64,000 bases of DNA from Zea mays (GCF_902167145.1 NC_050097.1:141819982-141883981); one strand, 5' to 3'. Shown: positions 1 through 12,676, counted from the first letter of the stretch. Notes: generated from the letters alone by a model not told the origin. Numbers and translations are program-made.

Positions 1-79
1 CGTGGCGGAAGAGCAACATCCGGGTCTGTCCCGTCACCTTCCCCGCCGACAGAGGAGGAGGCGGGGCAGGCATGGCTAA

Positions 80-3076
80 GCAGGAGGCGGCACCTCGTCG
101 GCTGTCGAGCGAGTCGACGGCGCCGGCGCCCCAGCGGAGGATACGTCGGGCGTTGACCTCGCATCTGAAACGAAGACGAGCGTCGTCTCCCCGCAACACG
201 CCAACCCCAAGCAGACGGACGACGCCAGCACGCTCGCGAAGGACTTGTTGGGCGTTAGCCTCGTACCTAAGACAACGGTGCAGTCCGTCCCTGACGCGAC
301 TTCGTCACCACCCGTCGATCAAGAGGTACCGTCCGTTTCCCATCCCATGCATTTTAAATTCAGCTGCGACCCGCCAAGCGACCCCGCTTTGGTGGACGCT
401 TTCATAAAGGCATGTCTAAACCCTTCGGGGTATCATATGCGGTCAGCCTGGGACCGACTGACGGCCGTCTCGACCTACGGGCCCCTGGGTTCCGAGGAAG
501 ATGACGAGCCCGACTCTGGTTGGGATTTCTCTGGGCTCGATAACCCCAGTGCCATGTGGGACTTCATGACCGCATGTGACTACTACCTCTCCGATTGCTC
601 CGATAGTAGCCACAGCCTTGGTGACGAGGACTGTGGCCTAAGTCGCGAATGCTTTCACGTCGATCTAGGGGGTCTCGACGAAGGCAACCATCTTGGTATG
701 CCGGAGGACGGTGATCCCCCTAGGCATGCGCCTCGCGTTGACATCCTTCGGGAGCTAGCTGTGGTCCCAGTCCCTGCGGGGGGTCAGGACGCACAGCTCG
801 AGCAAATCCGCGAGATGCAGGCTAGGCTCGACAAGGAAGCAGGACAACTTGTGCAGCTTCGGCAAAATATCGGGCAGGAGTGGGCAGGCCGGGCACCGGC
901 CGGAGAAGCGCGTCACCTTGCCCAGGACGTCCAGCACCGCATCACCGACGATGCCAGGGCGAGGCTACCCCCGGCTTCCAGTGGGGTGGGCCAGAACCTG
1001 GCCGCAGCAGCAATACTACTCCGAGCGATGCCGGAACCATCCACCACCGAGGGGCGGCGTATCCAGGGAGAGCTCGAAATCTCCTGGAAGATGTCGCGGT
1101 CCGACGGGCCGAAAGCTCTGCCTCCCGAAGGCAGGGGTACCCCCCCGGAGCATCACGACGTGACTTCCCGGTTCATACGGGAAGCCTCAGTCCACACCGG
1201 GCGCACGCGGAACACAGCGCCTGCGGCCCCGGGTCGCCTCGGCAACGAGCACCACCGTCGCGACCGTCGAGCCCACCTCGACGAGAAGGTGCGCCGAGGC
1301 TACCACCCTAGGCGTGGGGGACGCTACGACAGCGGGGAGGATCAGAGCCTCTCGCCCGAACCACCCAGTCCGCGAGCTTTCAGCCGGGCCATACGACGGG
1401 CGCCGTTCCCAACCCGGTTCCGAACCCCGACTACTGTCACCAAGTACTCGGGGGAGTCGAAGCCTGAACTGTGGCTCGTGGACTACCGACTGGCCTGCCA
1501 GCTGGGTGGAACGGACGATGACAACCTCATCATCCGCAACCTTCCCCTGTTCCTCTCCGACGCCGCCCGAGCCTGGCTGGAGCATCTGCCTCCTGCGCAA
1601 ATCTCCAACTGGGACGACCTGGTCAAAGCCTTCGTCGGCAACTTCCAGGGCACATACGTGCGCCCTGGGAACTCCTGGGATCTCCGAAGCTGCCGCCAGC
1701 AGCAGGGAGAGTCCCTGAGGGACTACATCCGGCGATTTTCGAAGCAGCGCACCGAGCTGCCCAACATCACTGACTCGGATGTCATCGGCGCGTTCCTCGC
1801 CGGCACCACTTGCCGCGACCTGGTGAGCAAGCTGGGTCGCAAAACTACCACTAGGGCGAGCGAGCTGATGGACATCGCCACCAAGTTCGCCTCTGGTCAG
1901 GAGGCGGTCGAGGCCATCTTCCGGAAGGACAAGCAGCCTCAGGGGCGCCAGCCGGAAGACGTCCCCGAGGCGTCCGCTCAGCGCGGCGCGAGGAAGAAGG
2001 GCAAGAAGAAGTCGCAAGCGAAACACGACGTCGCCGACGCAGACCTTGTCGCCGCCGCTGAGCACAGGAACCCTCGGAAGCCTCCCGGAGGCGCCAACCT
2101 GTTCGACAAGATGCTCAAGGAGTTGTGCCCCTATCATCAGGGTCCCGTCAAGCACACCCTTGAGGAGTGCGTCATGCTTCGGTGCTACTTCCACAGGGCC
2201 GGGCCACCGGCGGAAGGTGGCCGAGCCCACAACAACGACAAGAAGGAGGATCACAAGGCAGAGGAGTTCCCCAAGGTCCACGACTGCTTCATGATCTACG
2301 GTGGGCAAGTGGCGAACGCCTCGGCTTGGCACCGCAAGCAAGAGCGCCGGGAGGTCTGCTCGGTAAAAGTGGCGGCACCAGTCTACCTAGACTGGTCCGA
2401 CAAGCCCATCACCTTCGACCAGGGCGACCACCCCGACCTCGTGCCGAGCCCAGGGAAGTACCCGCTCATTGTCGATCCCGTCATCGGCAACATCAGGCTT
2501 ACCAAGGTCCTCATGGACGGAGGCAGCAGCCTGAACATCATCTACGCCGAGACCCTCGGGCTCCTGCAGATCGATCTGTCCTCGATCCGGGCCGGCGCGG
2601 TGCCTTTTCACGGGATCATCCCTGGGAAACGCGTCCAACCCCTTGGGCAACTCGATCTGCCCGTCTGCTTCGGGACTCCCTCCAACTTCCGAAAGGAAAC
2701 CCTCACATTCGAGGTGGTCGGTTTCCGAGGAAACTACCACACAGTACTGGGGAGTCCATGCTACGCCAAGTTCATGACTGTCCCCAACTACACCTACCTC
2801 AAGCTCAAGATGCCGGGCCCCAACGGGGTCATCACCATCGGCTCCACGTACCGACACGCGTACGAATGCGACGTGGAGTGCGTGGAGTACGCCGAGGCTC
2901 TCGCCGAATCCGAGGCCCTCATCGCCGACCTGGAGAGCCTCTCCAAGGAGGCGCCAGATGCGAAGCGCCACGCCGGCAACTTCGAGCCAGCTGAGATGGT
3001 TAAGTCCGTCCCTCTCGGCCCCAGCAACGACGCCTCCAAGCAGATCCGGATCGGCTCCGAGCTCGACCCCAAATAG
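80..3076 (+). pseudogene. gag: Huck gag and protease region of the polyprotein
   Basis: This frame encodes the capsid-type Gag and the aspartic protease. The Gag domain lies near 1400-1930 and contains AWLEHLPPAQISNWDDL and a glutamine-rich stretch typical of plant Gypsy Gag. A Cys/His pattern (CPYH...HTLEEC) near 2125-2170 may be the nucleic-acid-binding part. The protease is near 2490-2780, with LMDGGSSLNIIYAETL around the catalytic Asp, so the active site reads DGG rather than DTG or DSG. The true start is unclear: the ATG at 72 is in another frame and this frame only opens at 80 after a TAA, so a leader frameshift is likely. The frame ends at a TAG at 3074-3076. The RT frame continues in the same phase after it, so the stop is a nonsense mutation, not the natural end. 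Confidence 0.85.
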
Positions 3077-5068
3077 GAAGCAGTGCTCGTCGACTTTCTC
3101 TGCGCGAACGCCGAAGTTTTTGCGTGGAGTTCCTCGGACATGCCTGGCATACCGAGGGATGTCGCCGAGCACTCACTGGATGTCCGAGCTGGAGCCCGAC
3201 CCGTGAAGCAGCCTCTGCACCGATTCGACGAAGAAAAGCGTAGAGCCATAGGCGAGGAGATCCACAAGCTGATTGCTGCAGGGTTCATCAAAGAGGTATT
3301 CCATCCCGAATGGCTTGCCAACCCTATGCTTGTGAGAAAGAAAGGAGGGAAATGGCAGATGTGTGTAGACTACACTGGTCTAAACAAAGCATTTCCGAAG
3401 GTTCCCTACCCTCTGCCTCGCATCGATCAAATCGTGGATTCCACTCCTGGGTGCAAAACCCTGTCTTTCCTCGATGCCTACTCAGGGTATCACCAAATCA
3501 GGATGAAAGAGTCCGACCAGCTTGCGACTTCTTTCATCACACCCATTGGCATGTACTGCTACATTACTATGCCATTCGGTTTGAGGAATGCGGGTGCGAC
3601 ATACCAAAGGTGCATGAACCACGTGTTCGGAGAGCACATTGGTCGAACGGTCGAGGCTTACGTCGATGACATCGTAGTCAAGACGAGGAAAGCCTCCGAC
3701 CTCGTCTCCGACCTTTAAGCGACATTCCGATGTCTCAAGGCGAAAGGCGTAAAACTCAATCCCGAGAAGTGTGTCTTCAGAGTCCCCCAAGGCATGCTCC
3801 TGGGGTTCATCGTCTCCGAGCTGGGCATCGAGGCCAACCCGGAGAAAATCGCGGCCATCACCAACATGGGGCCCATCAAGGACTTGAAAGGAGTACAGAG
3901 GGTCATGGGATGCCTTACGGCTCTGAGCCGTTTCATCTCACGCCTCGGCGAAAGAGGCCTGCCTCTGTACCGCCTCTTGAGGAAGACCGAGCGCTTCGCT
4001 TGGACCCCCGAGGCCGAGGAAGCCCTCGGGAACCTAAAGGCGCTCCTTACAAGTGCGCCCATCTTGGTACCCCCCGCTGCCGGAGAAGCCCTCTTGATCT
4101 ACGTCGCCGCTACCACCCAGGTGGTCAGCGCCGCGATCGTGGTCGAGAGACGAGAAGAGGGGCACGCATTGCCCGTCTAGAGGCCGGTCTACTTCATCAG
4201 TGAGGTACTGTCTGAGACCAAAATCCGCTACCCGCAAATTCAGAAGCTACTGTACGCGGTAATTCTGACGCGGTGAAATTTGCGACACTACTTCGAGTCT
4301 CATCCGGTGACTGTGGTGTCATCCTTCCCCCTGGGAGAGATCATCCAGTGCCGAGAGGCCTCGGGTAGGATTGCAAAGTGGGCAGTGGAGATCATGGGCG
4401 AGACAGTCTCGTTCGCCCCTCGGAAGGCCATCAAGTCCCAAGTCTTGGCGGACTTTGTGGCTGAATGGGTCGACACCCAGCTTCCAGCAGCTCCGATCCA
4501 ACCGGAACTCTGGACCATGTATTTCGACGGGTCATTGATGAAAACAGGAGCGGGCGCGGGCCTGCTCTTCATCTCGCCCCTCAGGAAGCACCTCCGCTAC
4601 GTGCTGCGCCTCCATTTCCCGGCGTCCAACAACGTGGACGAGTACGAGGCTCTGGTTAACGGGTTGCGCATCGCCATCAAGTTAGGGGTCCGACGCCTTG
4701 ACGCTCGTGGCGACTCGCAGCTTGTCATCGACCAAGTCATGAAGAACTCCCACTGCCACGACCCGAAGATGGAAGCCTACTGCGATGAGGTTCGGCACCT
4801 GGAGAACAAGTTCTACGGGCTCGAGCTCAACCACATCGCCCGACAATACAATGAGACTACGGACGAGCTAGCTAAGATAGCCTCGGGGCGGACAACGGTT
4901 CCTCCGGACATCTTCTCTCGAGACCTACATCAACCCTCAGTCAAGACCGACGACACGCCCGAGCCCGAGGCGCCGTCGGCTCAGCCCGAGGCACCCTTGG
5001 TCCCCGAGGGAGAGGCACTGCGCGTCGAGGAAGAGCGGAATGGGGTCACGCCTAATCGAAACTGGTAG
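3077..5068 (+). pseudogene. pol: Huck reverse transcriptase and RNase H region
   Basis: Continues the gag-protease frame without any shift. RT motifs in order: a KWQMCVDYTGLNKA stretch near 3350, FLDAYSGYHQI near 3470, a PFGLRNAGATYQ stretch near 3570 and the catalytic YVDDIVVKT near 3660. RNase H begins near 4515 with MYFDGSLMKTGAGAG and runs past 4880. The frame is broken by a TAA at 3716-3718, a TAG at 4178-4180, a TGA at 4274-4276 and a TAG at 5066-5068, all in phase, with no indel between them. No functional polyprotein can be made from this copy. Identification as RT/RNase H of a Gypsy element is secure. Confidence 0.88.
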
Positions 5069-5628
5069 ACCCCGTACCTGCAATATCTCCACCGAGGAGA
5101 GCTACCCCTCGACAGAGCCGAGGCTCGGCGACTGGCGCGGCGCGCCAAGTCGTTCATCTTGATGGGTGACGGGAAGGAGCTCTACCATCGCAGCCCCTCA
5201 GGCATCCTCCAGCGATGTATATCCATCGCCGAAGGTCAGGAGTTATTACAAGAAATACACTCGGGGGCTTGCGGTCACCACGCAGCACCTCGGGCCCTCG
5301 TTGGAAACGCCTTCCGACAGGGTTTCTACTGGCCAACCGCGGTGGCTGATGCCACTAGGATTGTACGCACCTGCCAAGGGTGTCAATTCTACGCAAGGCA
5401 GATGCACCTGCCCGCTCAGGCCCTGCAAACAATACCCATCACCTGGCCGTTTGCTGTGTGGGGTCTGGATCTCGTCGGTCCCTTGCAGAAGGCACTCGGG
5501 GGCTACACGCACCTGCTGGTCGCTATCGACAAATTCTCCAAGTGGATTGAGGTCCGACCCCTAAACAGCATCAGAACCGAACAGGCGGTGGCGTTCTTCA
5601 CCAACATCATCCATCGCTTTGGGGTCCC
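5069..5628 (+). pseudogene. pol: Huck integrase, N-terminal half, cut by insertion of element A
   Basis: Same phase as the upstream RT. A zinc-binding His/Cys region is visible (IHSGACGHH near 5255, then CQGCQFYARQ near 5375). The first catalytic-core block follows, with WGLDLVGPL near 5460 carrying the first Asp and AIDKFSKWIEVRP near 5525. The frame stops being Huck at 5628, where Sirevirus A begins. The missing half resumes at 37490 directly after the duplicated GTCCC, so the two halves were one gene before the insertion. Confidence 0.87.
5624..5628. repeat. Target-site duplication of element A, left copy (GTCCC)
   Basis: GTCCC at 5624-5628 directly precedes the TG of the left LTR. The same five bases follow the CA of the right LTR at 37485-37489. 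Five-base duplications are normal for LTR-element integrases. Confidence 0.92.
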
Positions 5629-6905
5629 TGAAAGTCGCCTAGAGGGGGGGTGAATAGGGCGAAACTAAAATTTGCAAAGTTAATCACAACTACAAGCCGG
5701 GTTAGCGTTAGAAATATAATCGAGTCCGAGAGAGAGGGTGCAAAACAAATCGCAAGCGAATAAAGAGTGTGACACGCGGATTTGTTTTACCGAGGTTCGG
5801 TTCTCGCAAACCTACTCCCCGTTGAGGTGGTCACAAAGACTGGGTCTCTTTCAACCCTTTCCCTCTCTCAAACGGTCCCTCGGACCGAGTGAGTTTCTTC
5901 TTCTCAATCAAACGGGAACAAAACTTCCCCGCAAGGACCACCACACAATTGGTGTCTCTTGCCTCGGTTACAATTGAGTTGTTCGCAAGAAAGAATGAAA
6001 GAAAGAAGCAATCCAAGCGCAAGAGCTCGAAAGAACACAAGCAAATCTCTCTCACTAATCACTAAAGCTTTGTGTGGAATTGGGAGAGGATTTGATCACT
6101 TGGGTGTGTCTAGAATTGAATGCTAGAGCTCTTGTATGTAGTTGGAAGATGGAAAACTTGGATGACTTGGATGTGGGGGTGGTTGGGGTATTTATAGCCC
6201 CAACCACCAAACTAGCCGTTTGGTGGAGGCTGCTGTCGCATGGCGCACCGAACAGTCCGGTGCGCCACCGGACACTGTCCGGTGCGCCAGCCACGTCACC
6301 AGGCCGTTGGGTTCCGACCATTGGAGCTCTGACTTGTGGGCCCGCCTGGCTGTCCGGTGGCGCACCGGACAAGTCCTGTAGATTGTCCGGTGTGCCACCC
6401 ACGCGTGCTCTATCCTCTGCGCGCGCAGGCGCGCATTTAATGCGTTGCAGTCGACCGTTGCGCGCAAAGTAGTCGTTGCTCCGCTGGCTCACCGGACATG
6501 TCCGGTGAATTATAGCGGAGCAGATTCCCGAAGCTGGTGAGTTCAGAGCCGCTCTCTCCTGGGGCACCGGACACTGTCCGGTGGTGCACCGGACAGTCTG
6601 ATGAATTATAGCGGAGCGCCTCTGGAAATTCCCGAAGGTGAGCAGTTCAGCTTGAAGTCCCCTGGTGCACCGGACACTGTCCGGTGGCACACCGGACAGT
6701 CCGGTGCGCCAGACCAGGGTGCCTTCGGTTATCCCTTGCTCTCTTTGTTTGAACCCTTTACTTGGTCTTTTCATTGGCTTTTTGTGAACCTTTGGCACCT
6801 GTATAACTTATAGACTAGAGCAAACTAGTTAGTCCAATTATTTGTGTTGGGCAATTCAACCACCAAAATCATTTAGGAAATAGGTGTAAGCCTAATTCCC
6901 TTTCA
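5629..6905 (-). repeat. Left LTR of element A (its 3' LTR)
   Basis: Begins TGAAAGTCGCC, ends CCCTTTCA, and is followed by the complement of a polypurine tract. It carries about six copies of the CACCGGAC..GTCCGGTG palindrome between 6240 and 6710. A TATA-like GGCTATAAATACC reads on the minus strand at about 6188-6200, next to the palindrome array. That arrangement is known for Sirevirus LTRs. Confidence 0.92.
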
Positions 6906-7700
6906 ATCTCCCCCTTTTTGGTGATTGATGCCAACACAAACCAAAGCAAGTATGAAATGCATAATTTGAACTAGTTGCAAGATTGTAAGTGCAAAGGTTA
7001 CTTAGAATTTAGCCAATAGAAATACTTATAGGATACGCATGAATTGTTTCTTCATTTTTAACATTTTGGACCACGCTTGCACCACATGTTTTGTTTTTGC
7101 AAATTCGTTTTGTAAATTCTTTTCAAAGTCTTTTTGCAAATAGTCAAAGGTAAATGAATAAGATTTTGCGAAGCATTTTCAAGATTTGAAATTTTCTCCC
7201 CCTGTTTCAAATGCTTTTCCTTTGACTAAACAAAACTCCCCCTCAATAAATTCTCCTCTTAGTGTTCAAGAGGGTTTTAAGATATCAATTTTGAAAATAC
7301 TGCTTTCTCCCCCTTTTGAACACAATAAGATACCAATTTTAAAAACTCTTTTGAAAATAGGGTGGTGGTGCGGTCCTTTTGCTTTGGGCTAATACTTTCT
7401 CCACCTTTGGCATGAATCGCCAAAAACGGATATGAGTGAAATGTAAGCCCTTTTCTAACTACTTTGTCCCCTTTGGCAAATAACATATGAGTGAAGATTA
7501 TACCAAAGACGGAGAGTTGCTCGGAGCGACGGCGAAGGATGAGTTATGGAGTGGAGTGGAAGCTTTTGTCTTCGCCGAAGACTCCAATTTCCTTTCGATA
7601 CACCTATGACTTGGTTTGAAATTCACTTGAAAACACATTAGTCATAGCATATAGAAGAGACATGATCAAAGGTATACTTATGAGCTATGTGTGCAAAATA
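6906..7700 (-). other. 3' untranslated part of element A with polypurine tract
   Basis: On the minus strand this lies between the pol stop at 7701 and the 3' LTR. The polypurine tract is the complement of 6906-6920 (CTCCCCCTTTTTGG read on the + strand). The rest is T-rich on the + strand with scattered TCTCCCCC pieces. I see no open frame of note and no second gene such as an envelope-like ORF. Confidence 0.7.
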
Positions 7701-10648
7701 TCAAAAGAAATTCCTAGAATCAAGAATATTTAGCTCATGCCTAAGTTTGTTAAAACTTTGTTCATCTAGTGGCTTGGTAAAGATATCGGCTAATTGTTCT
7801 TTAGTATTGATGTATGCAATCTCGATATCTCCCTTTTGTTGGTGATCCCTTAGAAAGTGATACCGAATGGCTATGTGCTTAGTGCGGCTATGCTCAACGG
7901 GATTATCCGCCATGCGGATTGCACTCTCGTTATCACATAGAAGAGGAACTTTGGTTAATTTGTAACCGTAGTCCCTAAGGGTTTGCCTCATCCAAAGTAG
8001 TTGCGCGCAACAATGTCCTGCGGCAATATACTCGGCTTCAGCGGTAGAAAGAGCTACGGAATTTTGCTTCTTTGAAGCCCAAGACACCAAGGATCTTCCC
8101 AAGAACTGTCAAGTCCCCGATGTGCTCTTTCTATTGATTTTACACCCCGCCCAATCGGCATCCGAATAACCAATTAAATCAAAAGTGGATCCCCTAGGAT
8201 ACCAAAGCCCAAACTTAGGAGTATAAACTAAATATCTCAAGATTCGTTTTACGGCCGTAAGGTGAGCTTCCTTAGGGTCGGCTTGGAATCTTGCACACAT
8301 GCATACGGAAAGCATTATATCCGGTCGAGATGCACATAAATATAGTAAAGAGCCTATCATCGACCGGTATACCTTTTGATCGACGGATTTACCTCCCGCG
8401 TCGAGGTCGAGATGCCCATTGGTTCCCATGGGTGTCTTGATGGGTTTGGCCTCCTTCATCCCAAACTTGGTTAGAATGTCTTGAATATACTTCGTTTGGC
8501 TAATGAAGGTTCCTTCTTGGAGTTGCTTCACTTGAAATCCCAAGAAGTACTTCAACTCCCCCATCATCGACATCTCGAATTTCTGTGTCATGATCCTACT
8601 AAACTCTTCACATGTAGATTCGTTAGTAGACCCAAATATAATATCATCAACATAAATTTGGCATACAAACAAATCATTTTCAAGTGTTTTGGTAAAGAGT
8701 GTAGGATCGGCCTTTCCGACTTTGAAGCCATTAGCGATAAGGAAATCTCTAAGGCATTCATACCATGCTCTTGGGGCTTGCTTGAGCCCATAAAGCGCCT
8801 TAGAGAGCTTATAAACATGGTTAGGGTACTCACTATCTTCAAAGCTGGGAGGTTGCTCAACATAGACCTCTTCCTTGATTGGTCCATTGAGGAAAGCACT
8901 TTTCACGTCCATTTGATAAAGCTTAAAGCCATGGTAAGTAGCATAGGCTAATAATATTCGAATTGACTCAAGCCTAGCTATGGGTGCATAGGTTTCACCG
9001 AAATCCAAACCTTCGACTTGTGAATATCCCTTGGCCACAAGTCGGGCTTTGTTCCTTGTCACCACACCATGCTCGTCTTCCTTGTTGCGGAACACCCACT
9101 TGGTTCCTACAACATTTTGATTAGGACGTGGAACTAAATGCCATACCTCATTCCTAGTGAAGTTGTTGAGCTCCTCTTCTATCGCCACCACCCAATCCGA
9201 ATCTTGTAGTGCTTCCTCTACCCTGTGTGGCTCAATGGAGGAAACAAAAGAGTAATGCTCACAAAAATGTGCAACACGAGATCGAGTGGTTACCCCCTTA
9301 TGAATGTCGCCGAGGATGGTGTCGACGGGGTGATCTCGTTGGATTGCTTGGTGGACTCTTGGGTGTGGCGGCCTTGGTCCTTCATCCTCCTTGTCTTGAT
9401 CATTTGTATCTCCCCCTTGATCATTGTCGTCATCTTGAGGTGGCTCATCTCTTTGATTTTCTCCTTCATCAACTTGAGCCTCATCCTCATTTTGAGTTGG
9501 TGGAGATGCTTGCGTCGAGGAGGATGGTTGATCTTGTGCATTTGGAGGCTCTTTGGATTCCTTGGGGCACACATCCCCAATGGACATGTTCCTTAGCGCG
9601 ATGCACGAAGCCTCTTCATTACCTATCTCATCAAGATCAACTTGCTCTACTTGAGAGCCGTTAGTCTCATCAAACACAACGTCACAAGAAACTTCAACTT
9701 GTCCAGAGGACTTGTTAGACTCTATATGCCCTTGTGTTTGAATCATATCCTAGTAAGAAGCCTTCTACAGTCTTAGGAGCAAATTTAGATTTTCTACCTC
9801 TTTTAACAAGAATAAAGCATTTGCTAAAATATGAAATATTGGGCTTTTTACCGGTTAGGAGTTCGTATGATGTCTTCTTGAGGATTCAGTGTAGATATAA
9901 CCGGTTGATGGCGTAGCAGGCGGTGTTGACCGCCTCGGCCCAAAACCGATCCGAAGTCTTGTACTCATCAAGCATGGTTCTTGCCATGTCCAATAGAGTT
10001 CGATTCTTCCTCTCCACTACACCATTTTGTTGTGGCATGTAGGGAGAGGAGAACTCATGCTTGATGCCCTCCTCGTCAAGGAAGCCTTCAATTTGAGAGT
10101 TCTTGAACTCCGTCCTGTTGTCGCTTCTAATTTTCTTGATCCTCAAGCCGAAATCATTTTGAGCCCGTCTCAAGAATCCCTTTAAGGTCTCTTGGGTATG
10201 AGATTTTTCCTGCAAAAAGAACACTGAAGTGAAGCGAGAATAATCATCCACAATAACTAGACAGTACTTACTCCCGCCGATGCTTATGTAAGCAATCGGA
10301 CCGAATAGGTCCATGTGTAGGAGCTCCAGTGGCCTATCAGTCGTCATGATGTTCTTATGCGGATGATGAGTGCCAACTTGCTTCCCTGCTTGGCATACGC
10401 TACAAATCCTGTCTTTCTCAAAATGAACATTTGTTAATCCTAAAATGTGATCTCCCTTTAGAAGCTTATGAAGATTCTTCATCCCAATATGGGCTAGTCG
10501 GCGATGCCAGAGCCAACCCATGTTAGTCTTAGGAATTAAGCAAGTGTCGAGTTTAGCTCTATCAAAATCTACCAGGTATAGCTGACCCTCTAACACTCCC
10601 TTAAATGCTACTGAATCATCACTTCTTCTAAAGACAGTGACACCTACA
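7701..10648 (-). pseudogene. pol: Sirevirus A pol, C-terminal three quarters (integrase end, RT, RNase H)
   Basis: Read on the minus strand from 10648. First the GAG-pre-integrase motif [19 protein letters not shown], then the integrase core with LHMDLFGP and DNRTEFKN (Arg where Gly is usual after DN) and the [12 protein letters not shown] block. RT has [20 protein letters not shown] and [10 protein letters not shown] near 8640. RNase H has [10 protein letters not shown] and the last block [20 protein letters not shown]. Breaks: a TGA at 9888-9886, a small in-frame deletion and a frameshift at about 9750-9830, and a TGA at 8111-8109. The natural stop is at 7703-7701. The start of this pol is beyond element B, at 33245-33535. 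Confidence 0.85.
10644..10648. repeat. Probable target-site duplication of element B, left copy (CTACA)
   Basis: CTACA precedes the TG of B's left LTR. The matching position after the right LTR (33240-33244) reads CTAGA, one mismatch. The pol sequence of A continues across the junction when one copy is counted, which supports the assignment. Confidence 0.7.
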
Positions 10649-11842
10649 TGAGAGAACCTAGGGGGGGTGAATAGGTGATCCTGTGAAACTTGAAACTTAA
10701 GGCCACAAAACTTTGTTAGGAGTTAGCACAATAAAGCCAAGTGGCTAGAGAAGAGTTCTTGCAAGACACGATAACCACAAGAAGATCAATCACAGCTAGA
10801 CACAGTGGTTTATCCTGTGGTTCGGCCAAGTCCAACACTTGCCTACTCCACGTGGTGGCGTCCCAACGGACGAGGGTTGCAATCAACCCCTCTCAAGCGG
10901 TCCAAAGACCCACTTGAATACCACGGTGTTTTGCTTTGTTTACTTTATCCCGCTCGCGAGGAATCTCCACAACTTGGAGCCTCTTGCCCTTACTCTTTGA
11001 TGTTCACAAAGAAGCACGAAGTAAGGGAGGGATGAGCAACGCACACAAGACACAAAATCAGAGCGACAATACGCACACAGTCACAACACGAGCTCTCAAC
11101 ACACTCAACGAGTTCTCTACTCAAATGGAGCTCTAGTTGCTATCACAAAGAATCGAATGCGTGGAATTGAAGTCTTGGTGCTTAGGAATGCTTATAGAAT
11201 GCTTGGTGTACTCCTCCATGCGTCTAGGGGTCCCTTTTATAGCCCCAAGGCAGCTAGGAGCCGTTGAGAGCAATTCAAGAAGGCAATTCTTGCTTTCTAT
11301 CGCCTGGCGCATGGACAGTCCGGTGCACCACCGGACACTGTTCGGTGCGGATCTCCTTCCTTATTTGACGAAGCCGACCGTTGGCACTTGGGAGCCGTTG
11401 GCGCACCGGACACTGTCCGGTGCACACCGGACAGTCCGGTGCTCCTTCTGACCATTGGCTCTTGCCACGCATCACGCGCGGATTCCGCGGCCGACTGTTG
11501 GCTCACCGGACAGTCCGGTGATTTATAGCCGTACGCCGTTAATTACTTCCCGAGAGCAGCCAGTTGACAGCCGCCGGCCTGGCGCACCAGACACTGTCCG
11601 GTGCACCACCGGACAGTCCAGTGCACCCAGACCGAGCTGTCTTTGGCTGAACAAAGCCATCTCTTTCCAACTTGATTTCTCCTGTTTCCAGCACTTAGAC
11701 ACAATACATTAGTCTCTAAAACAATGTACTAAGTCATAGAAACATACCTTTACTTTTGATTTGCACTTTGCATAAGTCCACTTGTGTTGACGCTTAATCA
11801 CCAAAATACTTAGAAATGGCCCAAGGGCACATTTCCCTTTCA
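10649..11842 (-). repeat. Left LTR of element B (its 3' LTR)
   Basis: 1194 bp from TGAGAG to TTTCA. The start reads TGAGAGAACC instead of TGAGAGCACC, one substitution against its partner. It contains the CACCGGAC..GTCCGGTG palindromes between 11310 and 11620 and a minus-strand TATA-like GGGGCTATAAAAGGG at about 11233-11247. Confidence 0.9.
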
Positions 11843-12047
11843 ATCTCCCCCTTTTTGGTGATTTATGCCAACACAACAAAAAGCAACTAAAGGAAGTGCA
11901 ATATCAGTACAAATGAGAACTCAAAATTGTTTTGATTCAAATTTGACATATATGGATCATTCTTTGCCACCACTTGGTTTGTTTTTGCAAATGAACCTCA
12001 ATTTCCTATCTCTAAGTCAAACACACTTGTTGAAACATAAAGATAGA
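11843..12047 (-). other. 3' noncoding start of element B (polypurine tract side), cut by element C
   Basis: The complement of a polypurine tract (ATCTCCCCCTTTTTGGTG on the + strand) begins at 11843. The following stretch matches the corresponding stretch of element E at 40574-40790 in general layout. It ends at 12047, where element C starts, and resumes at 21439. Confidence 0.75.
12043..12047. repeat. Target-site duplication of element C (ATAGA, left copy)
   Basis: ATAGA at 12043-12047 and again at 21434-21438, directly outside the TG...CA ends of element C. The match is perfect. Confidence 0.93.
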
Positions 12048-12633
12048 TGTTGGGCCTGTGCTTCGTCGCCGAAGGTCTTCTAGGAAGAAGCGGCCTTCGG
12101 CTGAAGCTGTTTGTATAAGATGGCCGAAGGTCCCTCTTCATGAAGCTTCGGTATTACAAACCGACTTAAAGATAGAATGACCTTTTAGTCCATAAAGGTC
12201 TGAGTCAATGTTGTAAACTTTTATAAGGGGCATACTTGTAATCCCTCACAGGCTGCGCCCTGTGCCTATAAATAGTGAACAGTATTCCTTTACTGTTCAC
12301 GGATTCTAGTAACTGCAATCGCATATTCTGGAATTCAACCTTTTGTTAAGGCAGAGGTATTATTGTATTCAATGATTGGATATATTAAGAAAATATAATA
12401 TAATTCGTCTATGACTTGTTTACCTCTTTTGTACCTTTTATTTTATGTCATCTTGCAATATCTATTGAAATCTTAGTACGAAGATCTAAGCTTCGTAATT
12501 TTACTCTCATCAACCTTCGTCCAAGACCCATTATCCTCAAGGGAATAATGTTTCATGGACGAAGGACGTTGACATTTAACATTTTATGTTGCCTCGTTCT
12601 TAATTCATAGCACTTGAGAACGAGTCTCCAACA
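12048..12633 (+). repeat. 5' LTR of element C
   Basis: 586 bp, TGTTGGG...CCAACA. A TATA box (CTATAAATAG) lies at 12266-12275, which places transcription start near 12300. The partner LTR is at 20848-21433. Confidence 0.95.
12266..12275 (+). promoter_or_regulatory. TATA box of the element C LTR promoter
   Basis: CTATAAATAG about 220 bp into the 5' LTR, the only good TATA motif on the + strand in the U3 part. The identical copy in the 3' LTR is at 21066-21075. Confidence 0.65.
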
Positions 12634-12634
12634 T

Positions 12635-12651
12635 TGGCGCCCACCTCCGGT
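12635..12651 (+). other. Primer-binding site of element C
   Basis: TGGCGCCCACCTCCGG-like sequence beginning one base after the 5' LTR. TGGCGCC starts are common primer sites in plant Gypsy elements. The exact tRNA was not determined. Confidence 0.75.
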
Positions 12652-12676
12652 GAACTCACTTCCACTTTTCGAGCTG

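Noticed and set aside
1187..2341. Long minus-strand frame opposite Huck gag (384 codons)
   Set aside because: It mirrors the GC-rich gag frame codon by codon and has no domain. A shadow frame.
6240..6710. Regularly spaced palindromes in the Sirevirus LTRs resembling a CRISPR array
   Set aside because: Spacing is irregular, the units are perfect hairpins of a known Sirevirus LTR motif, the context is a plant retrotransposon, and no cas genes exist.
12614..12676. Upstream extension of the element C pol frame to 12614
   Set aside because: The extension overlaps the LTR end and primer site and lacks an ATG. The first ATG is at 12677.
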